Part shown: positions 7,334 through 10,089 of the stretch, in pieces | Position numbering within the stretch: the stretch's first letter is position 1 | How the letters are laid out: each line of letters begins with the position of its first letter | NCBI GenBank assembly: GCA_002371755.1 | Contig: DFGM01000072.1 | Location: forward strand, 1-10,089 | Direction of reading: 5' to 3' | From: Verrucomicrobia bacterium UBA3750 | GTDB taxonomy: Bacteria > Verrucomicrobiota > Kiritimatiellia > RFP12 > UBA1067 | Length of the DNA: 10,089 nt | The notes under the pieces: model-generated | Databases searched by the model: none | What the model was told of the DNA's origin: nothing | What the model saw: the letters and a program-made list of their open reading frames with translations, nothing else | Translations under genes and position numbers: made by a program

Positions 7334-7555
7334 TCAATCCTCGCCGAGATCTTTCAGCGTATCTTCGCTTATGTTTTCGACGGCAGTCTTCGCTTTTTCG
7401 CCCTCTTCGCGGGAAAGCGCACTTGCAGCGCCCGAAGCCTTGCGCCCGATTGCACGGCTCAGGTATGTGAACACCGCGATAAGCGATACCGCCACCAACG
7501 CCACGATGATGATGTATTCCACCATCGTCTGACCCTTCTTCGTCCGCATCTTCAT
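7334..7555 (-). CDS. Flp-type (type IVb) major pilin-like protein, 73 aa
   Basis: MKMRTKKG is followed by Q9-T-M-V-E13-Y14 and a long hydrophobic helix (about 15-33). This is the class III/Flp prepilin pattern, with cleavage after G8 and the E5-Y6 pair that defines Flp pilins. The mature chain of about 65 residues ends in a charged, probably helical tail (SREEGEKAKTAVENISEDTLKDLGED). It would insert in the inner membrane, be trimmed by a TadV-type peptidase and be polymerised by a TadA-driven machine not in this window. The ATG at 7555 has AAGGA 7 nt upstream; a second ATG at 7549 is possible and would not change the mature protein. It lies 23 nt after the 54-aa pilin gene and 2 nt before the TadE-like gene. 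This is the best candidate for the filament's main subunit. Confidence 0.85.
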   Translation of the reverse strand: MKMRTKKGQTMVEYIIIVALVAVSLIAVFTYLSRAIGRKASGAASALSREEGEKAKTAVENISEDTLKDLGED

Positions 7556-7578
7556 GTTTCGTTCCTTTCTCGAAGCCT

Positions 7579-7743
7579 TTACGGCCAGTCACCGCCAACC
7601 AGCGTCTGGGTGCGGTCGGCGGAAGACTTTTCAGCCTGGACAAGATACCCGATTGCGGTTGCAAGCGCCAGTATGGCGCATAGCGCAATCACGTATTCTA
7701 TCATGGCCTGAGCAGGCCTAGCCTTTGTTCTTTCCCGACGCAC
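7579..7743 (-). CDS. short Flp-like pilin, 54 aa, GTG start
   Basis: This small gene translates to MRRERTKARPAQAMIEYVIA, then a hydrophobic stretch to about residue 34 (LCAILALATAIGYL), then a polar tail ending GGDWP and a TAA stop. It has a basic leader, a predicted cut after A11, Q12 at +1, E16-Y17 at +5/+6 and one membrane helix, the layout of a Flp prepilin. The mature chain is about 43 residues. GTG at 7743 is the only upstream start option: an in-frame TAA lies 10 nt before it, and the internal ATG (codon 14) would remove the signal. No Shine-Dalgarno is visible and the predicted transcription start falls at or next to the GTG, so the mRNA may be leaderless. It is the first gene of the leftward block. 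It could be a minor pilin or a second filament subunit. Confidence 0.78.
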   Translation of the reverse strand: MRRERTKARPAQAMIEYVIALCAILALATAIGYLVQAEKSSADRTQTLVGGDWP

Positions 7744-7749
7744 AGGGAT

Positions 7750-7778
7750 ATTTTACCAAACTTTAGCCCTTTTGTCCA
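7750..7778 (-). promoter_or_regulatory. sigma70-type promoter of the pilin-led gene block
   Basis: Reading the minus strand, TGGACA (7778-7773) is a -35 box one base off TTGACA. A 17-bp spacer follows, then TAAAAT (7755-7750) as a -10 box one base off TATAAT, preceded by TTTGG. The expected transcription start is 6-7 nt further, at about 7744-7743, which is the GTG start of the 54-aa pilin. It is the only good promoter seen for the nine leftward genes down to 565. Boxes and spacing are seen; activity and leaderless use are inferred. Confidence 0.6.
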
Positions 7779-7839
7779 TGGAGGAGGGTGGAGTTGGGAG
7801 TTAGGAGTTTGGTAGGGCGGGCGCACCGCGCACGCCGAA

Positions 7840-7867
7840 ACCCGACACCCGCAACCCGAGACCCGTC
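7840..7867. repeat. 7-bp tandem repeat, four copies of ACCCGNN
   Basis: Four consecutive heptamers ACCCGAC, ACCCGCA, ACCCGAG and ACCCGTC fill 7840-7867. The first five bases are constant and the last two vary. A single related ACCCGCA recurs at 8327-8333, again just before a GGTGGGG module, suggesting the two units form one larger dispersed repeat. Confidence 0.75.
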
Positions 7868-7884
7868 AAGGTGGGGAGAGCCGC
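7868..7884 (+). repeat. dispersed repeat module GGTGGGGAGAGCCGC, copy 1
   Basis: AAGGTGGGGAGAGCCGC follows directly after the 7-bp tandem repeat. It is nearly identical to the copy at 8338-8354 and similar to the one at 7901-7915. Confidence 0.65.
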
Positions 7885-7900
7885 CTTTGCCTCATATCCC

Positions 7901-7915
7901 AAGGTGGGGCGAGCC
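7901..7915 (+). repeat. dispersed repeat module GGTGGGGCGAGCC, copy 2
   Basis: AAGGTGGGGCGAGCC differs from copy 1 by one base over 15. It is followed by two more degenerate relatives, GGGCGAGCCGC (about 7920-7930) and GGGCGGAGCGAGCC (7951-7964). Confidence 0.6.
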
Positions 7916-8004
7916 CTCCGGGCGAGCCGCTACGGCGTGCGCATATCCCCGGGCGGAGCGAGCCATGCAATCAAACAATAAATCTAGATTCTGCAGTTGG
8001 ATTT

Positions 8005-8199
8005 CTTTTTTTAGCCGCAAAGGACGCAAAAGTCGCAAAGAACGATGGATATTTACCTTGTTTTCATCAATTCTCCGTTTGGGGCTGGCTATGGTGCGTC
8101 TCACCCATCAAGTGAAAGAGTTTGAGAGTGACCAGAACTCTTATAATGCTGGATTTCGTGTGAATCTTTGCGCACTTTGCGTTATTTGCGGCTGAAAAA
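8005..8199. repeat. MITE-like element with ~29-bp terminal inverted repeats
   Basis: The left arm (8013-8041, beginning AGCCGCAAAGGACGCAAA) and the reverse complement of the right arm (8165-8193, beginning AGCCGCAAATAACGCAAA) match at 24 of 29 positions. Outside the arms the symmetry continues as a T-run on the left and an A-run on the right. Within each arm a (C)GCAAAG-type unit repeats about every 10 bases. The 123-bp core encodes nothing recognisable and has no transposase. A non-autonomous mobile element or REP-like dispersed repeat is the likely nature; no target-site duplication is clear. Confidence 0.65.
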
Positions 8200-8228
8200 C
8201 CGACAACATTTGCTTCAACTGCGTTTTT

Positions 8229-8316
8229 TAACAAACGGATTTGTTCGCGGCTAACGCCGCTCACGCGATCACCATCTCAAGCGAACACCGTCAGGTGTGA
8301 GCAAATCCGTTTGTTA
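8229..8316. repeat. 88-nt palindromic element with perfect 15-bp outer stem
   Basis: TAACAAACGGATTTG (8229-8243) is the exact reverse complement of 8302-8316. The interior holds two further perfect hairpins: GCGGC-TAAC-GCCGC (8247-8260) and ACACC-GTCA-GGTGT (8285-8298). Alternative pairings also exist: TTCGC 8244-8248 with GCGAA 8281-8285, and GCTCAC 8259-8264 with GTGAGC 8297-8302. A branched cruciform or RNA fold is possible. There is no U-run on the 3' side of either strand, so it is not a standard terminator. Confidence 0.7.
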
Positions 8317-8337
8317 TTCACCTGCTACCCGCAATCC

Positions 8338-8354
8338 TTGGTGGGGAGAGCCGC
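8338..8354 (+). repeat. dispersed repeat module GGTGGGGAGAGCCGC, copy 3
   Basis: TTGGTGGGGAGAGCCGC is identical over 15 bases to copy 1 at 7868-7884. It is likewise preceded by an ACCCGCAA segment. The two inverted-repeat elements lie between the copies. Confidence 0.65.
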
Positions 8355-8416
8355 GTATTGGCGGAATCGGCCCCTCAAGCTCTGCGGTATCTGCTTCCTT
8401 TGTGTTGAGGACTCGC

Positions 8417-9067
8417 CTATTTCCCAACTCCTATAGAATAGAATCCGCTTGCGCCGCCCTTGACAGAGATAGTTGGCTTCCACGGCTCGCCATCACCCTG
8501 CTTTTCGGCCTTCTGCGTCATACCTTCGAGAGTCGTTCCCTCGCTGAAAGTGTAAGTCAGCCCCGGACGCGTCGGTGCCGTCTTGATCGACGGATCGCTT
8601 GCCTTCAAGTCTATCTCCGCGCCCTTAGCCGTGTCAATCGCTTCTTTGACGATTGCCTCTTTTACGGTGGCAAGACTAGTTGCGATGGCGCCTTTGCCGT
8701 CGGCATTCGGAATGTCGAGGTACGCCGTTATGTCATGTCCGCTCTTCACAATCTTTATAGCCGCGCCGTGAGGTGTAACGCTTTCCACCGTCGGTGCAAC
8801 CTCGATCGTCACTTTTTCCGCGTCAACACCGTCGGGCATCGTAACCTCCACCGTCCCACTCTTCGCGCTCGGCTTCACCGTGTATCCACTCTCCGCATCT
8901 CCCGTAACTACGGCTGAATAATCATCCGGGACAAAAAGAGTAGACAAAGTTTGCTTCGCCACAGCATGGGCATGCAGCAGCGTGCGCACACCTAACGGCA
9001 TCGCATCGGCAGACGCCGCCGCCAACGCCAATACGCAAAGTGCGCCTGTCTTTGCAAATATCTTCAT
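8417..9067 (-). CDS. secreted protein of unknown function, 216 aa
   Basis: A clear signal peptide (MKIFAKTGALCVLALAAASADA, cleavage near residue 22) marks export. The mature chain has an alternating beta-type region (about 45-125: VPDDYSAVVTG, GTVEVTMPDG, KVTIEVAP, DITAYLDIP) that could form an Ig-like or other beta-sandwich domain. A short helical stretch with an internal repeat follows (VKEAIVKEAIDTAKG, 135-149). A C-terminal segment ends GGASGFYSIGVGK. There is no transmembrane helix, catalytic motif or sorting tail that I recognise, and no family can be named. The ATG at 9067 has GGAG about 8 nt upstream and lies 13 nt after the stop of the LRR gene, so the two are probably co-transcribed and may act together at the cell surface. 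The function is unknown. Confidence 0.8.
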   Translation of the reverse strand: MKIFAKTGALCVLALAAASADAMPLGVRTLLHAHAVAKQTLSTLFVPDDYSAVVTGDAESGYTVKPSAKSGTVEVTMPDGVDAEKVTIEVAPTVESVTPHGAAIKIVKSGHDITAYLDIPNADGKGAIATSLATVKEAIVKEAIDTAKGAEIDLKASDPSIKTAPTRPGLTYTFSEGTTLEGMTQKAEKQGDGEPWKPTISVKGGASGFYSIGVGK

Positions 9068-9080
9068 TGTCGCGTCTCCA

Positions 9081-10089
9081 CTACTTCACATCCTCAAGCT
9101 CTTCGCGCATTACGAGGAACACCCCCGCATCGACGCGTGTAATGGAGATTATGCACTGCGAAGACGCCGGTATCGTCAACGGCTTCGCTCCCTTGATCGA
9201 CTTGTATGTGTAGCCGGACGGCAACGACAACGTCACTTCACGATCTGCCGTGTTGCTGACATATAGTATCGAATCGTACACCTTGCCATCCTTCAATACA
9301 AAACTGTCTATGGCGCAATCGCTGTTGACCGTCATTGACGCGATAGCACGGTCTGCCGCAGCATTCGTCAGAGCATACGGTGCCTCTACGTTTTGCACGA
9401 CCGTCGTCACCACAGTAGACGATCCACCGCCCGAACCGCCACCAAATATCGCACGATAGATGGCAGGACTTTCTTCGAAGCAATCGTGTCCAAAACTTGT
9501 CACGCTATCAGGAATACTCACATATAGCAATGAAGAACAACCATAAAACGCCTCAAACCCGATTCTCGTCACGCTGTCCGGAATCGTTACGCTCGTAAGA
9601 CCGTTACAATTTCTAAACGCCTCATCCCCAATACTCGTCACGCTGTCCGGTATCGTCACGCTCGTAAGCCCGCTACAATACTGAAACGCACAATCCCCGA
9701 TACTCGTCACGCTGTCTGGTATCGTCATGCTCGTAAGCCCGCTGCAATTACCGAACGCAAGACTCCCGATGCTCGTCACGCTGTCCGGTATCATAACGCT
9801 CGTAAGGCCGCTGCAATAAGAAAACGCTCCACCGGCGATACCTCGAACACCTGTTAAGTTCAAATAGCCGGAAAGCGATTCTGTCGTACCAACCGCCCAA
9901 CCATCCACCAGTTTAATCCCCTTTATAGTGATCGCATCAAAAAGTGAATTGCCGCAGCCGTCAAACGCCCTTACCCCGATGCTCGTGACGCTATCCGGGA
10001 TCGTCACGCTCGTAAGACCACTGCAACCACTGAACGCCCAATCCCCGATATTCGTCACACTGTTGCCTATCGTCACGCTCGTAAGACCG
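9081..10089 (-). CDS. BspA-like leucine-rich repeat (LRR_5) surface protein, 5' end outside the window
   Basis: At least 336 codons are present; the frame is open to the right edge, so the N terminus and any signal peptide are missing. The N-terminal part of what is visible is built of 23-residue repeats of the type GLTSVTIPDSVTSIGDEAFR. There are about eight units, counting degenerate ones, and one unit is interrupted by an irregular insert of about 24 residues (NSLFDAITIKGIKLVDGWAV...). This is the LRR_5/BspA pattern common in surface proteins of gut and sediment bacteria, usually involved in binding. A Gly/Ser linker (IFGGGSGGGSS) then leads to a ~105-residue beta-rich C-terminal domain ending VFLVMREELEDVK that I do not recognise. 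An in-frame GTG at 10076 lies inside a repeat and is not the start. The gene is followed after 13 nt by the secreted-protein gene. Confidence 0.88.
   Translation of the reverse strand, partial: GLTSVTIGNSVTNIGDWAFSGCSGLTSVTIPDSVTSIGVRAFDGCGNSLFDAITIKGIKLVDGWAVGTTESLSGYLNLTGVRGIAGGAFSYCSGLTSVMIPDSVTSIGSLAFGNCSGLTSMTIPDSVTSIGDCAFQYCSGLTSVTIPDSVTSIGDEAFRNCNGLTSVTIPDSVTRIGFEAFYGCSSLLYVSIPDSVTSFGHDCFEESPAIYRAIFGGGSGGGSSTVVTTVVQNVEAPYALTNAAADRAIASMTVNSDCAIDSFVLKDGKVYDSILYVSNTADREVTLSLPSGYTYKSIKGAKPLTIPASSQCIISITRVDAGVFLVMREELEDVK
9496..10089. repeat. 69-bp coding tandem repeats of the LRR gene
   Basis: The motif CTCGTCACGCTGTCCGG (plus-strand view) or a close variant starts at 9496, 9565, 9634, 9703 and 9772, exactly 69 bp apart, and again at 9982 and 10051. 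Each unit encodes one 23-residue LRR. The stretch 9841-9981 is a diverged unit plus insert. The three inner copies are nearly identical at DNA level, pointing to recent duplication or gene conversion. Confidence 0.85.

Larger units (their letters stand above)
7779..8416. other. repeat-mosaic intergenic region without a credible gene
   Basis: This roughly 640-nt stretch lies upstream of the pilin-led block and downstream of the 216-aa secreted protein gene. Open frames here run through repeats, have no ribosome binding sites and low-complexity products, so none is called. It holds a GGAGTT-rich segment (about 7788-7810), a 7-bp tandem repeat, dispersed GGTGGGG modules and two inverted-repeat elements, listed separately. 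A weak stem (CCTCAA 8373-8378 with TTGAGG 8405-8410) follows the secreted protein gene, but it lacks a U-run, so no terminator is called. Confidence 0.75.

Noticed and set aside
7332..7688. Upstream extension of the 160-aa TadE-like frame
   Set aside because: The extension is a low-complexity Arg/Gly-rich shadow of the two pilin genes; the internal ATG at 7331 has a Shine-Dalgarno and a proper prepilin leader.
7788..8195. Plus-strand open frame of 135 codons in the spacer
   Set aside because: It runs through the heptamer repeat, the GGTGGGG modules and the MITE-like element and has no plausible start signal or domain.
8229..8316. Possible integron attC site
   Set aside because: The ends TAACAAACGG look superficially like some attC sites, but the GTTRRRY/RYYYAAC core boxes are not satisfied on either strand, the outer stem has no extrahelical bases and there is no cassette array. 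A covariance-model scan for attC would settle it.
8229..8316. Rho-independent terminator for the secreted-protein operon
   Set aside because: On the minus strand the stem is followed by an A-run, not a U-run, and it lies about 100 nt past the stop codon at 8417.
9496..10089. Possible CRISPR array from the regular 69-bp repeats
   Set aside because: The periodic unit is entirely coding, encodes LRR_5 repeats, and the sequence between conserved parts is itself conserved rather than unique spacers.

Overview
The window comes from a bacterial chromosome with fairly high GC. The style suggests an uncultured member of the PVC superphylum, most likely Kiritimatiellota or a relative. Grounds for this are Tad/Flp-type small pilins, a secreted BspA-type leucine-rich-repeat (LRR) protein, GTG starts, tightly overlapping genes and repeat-rich spacers of the 'AGCCGCAAAG' type. 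The taxonomic placement is inference; no marker gene in the window settles it.

Left end (1-568, + strand): a near-consensus sigma70 promoter drives a tRNA-Thr(TGT). The ridA gene starts 21 nt after the encoded CCA end, probably on the same transcript. ridA converges on the next block, and the two stop codons overlap by 4 nt.

Main block (565-7743, - strand): nine tightly packed genes read leftwards from one recognisable promoter at 7750-7778. In transcription order they are a 54-aa Flp-like pilin with a GTG start and an apparently leaderless mRNA, a 73-aa Flp-like pilin, a 160-aa TadE-like pseudopilin, a 469-aa cysteine-rich TadG-like protein, a 107-aa TadE-like pseudopilin, an M24 aminopeptidase, a secreted GHL10-type glycosidase-like protein, a GloC-type metallo-beta-lactamase-fold hydrolase, and a U32-family protein resembling the tRNA hydroxylation factor TrhP. 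Most junctions overlap or are under 30 nt, so translational coupling is likely. The first five look like the structural subunits of a Tad-type filament. No ATPase, platform protein, secretin or prepilin peptidase is in the window.

Spacer (7779-8416): about 640 nt without a credible gene. It is a mosaic of repeats: a 7-bp tandem repeat, three dispersed GGTGGGG(A/C)GAGCC modules, a roughly 190-bp element with 29-bp terminal inverted repeats, and an 88-nt palindromic element with a perfect 15-bp outer stem.

Right end (8417-10089, - strand): the 3' part of a gene for a BspA-like LRR protein with 69-bp DNA repeats, followed 13 nt later by a gene for a 216-aa secreted protein of unknown function. 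They probably form the end of a surface-protein operon that starts outside the window.
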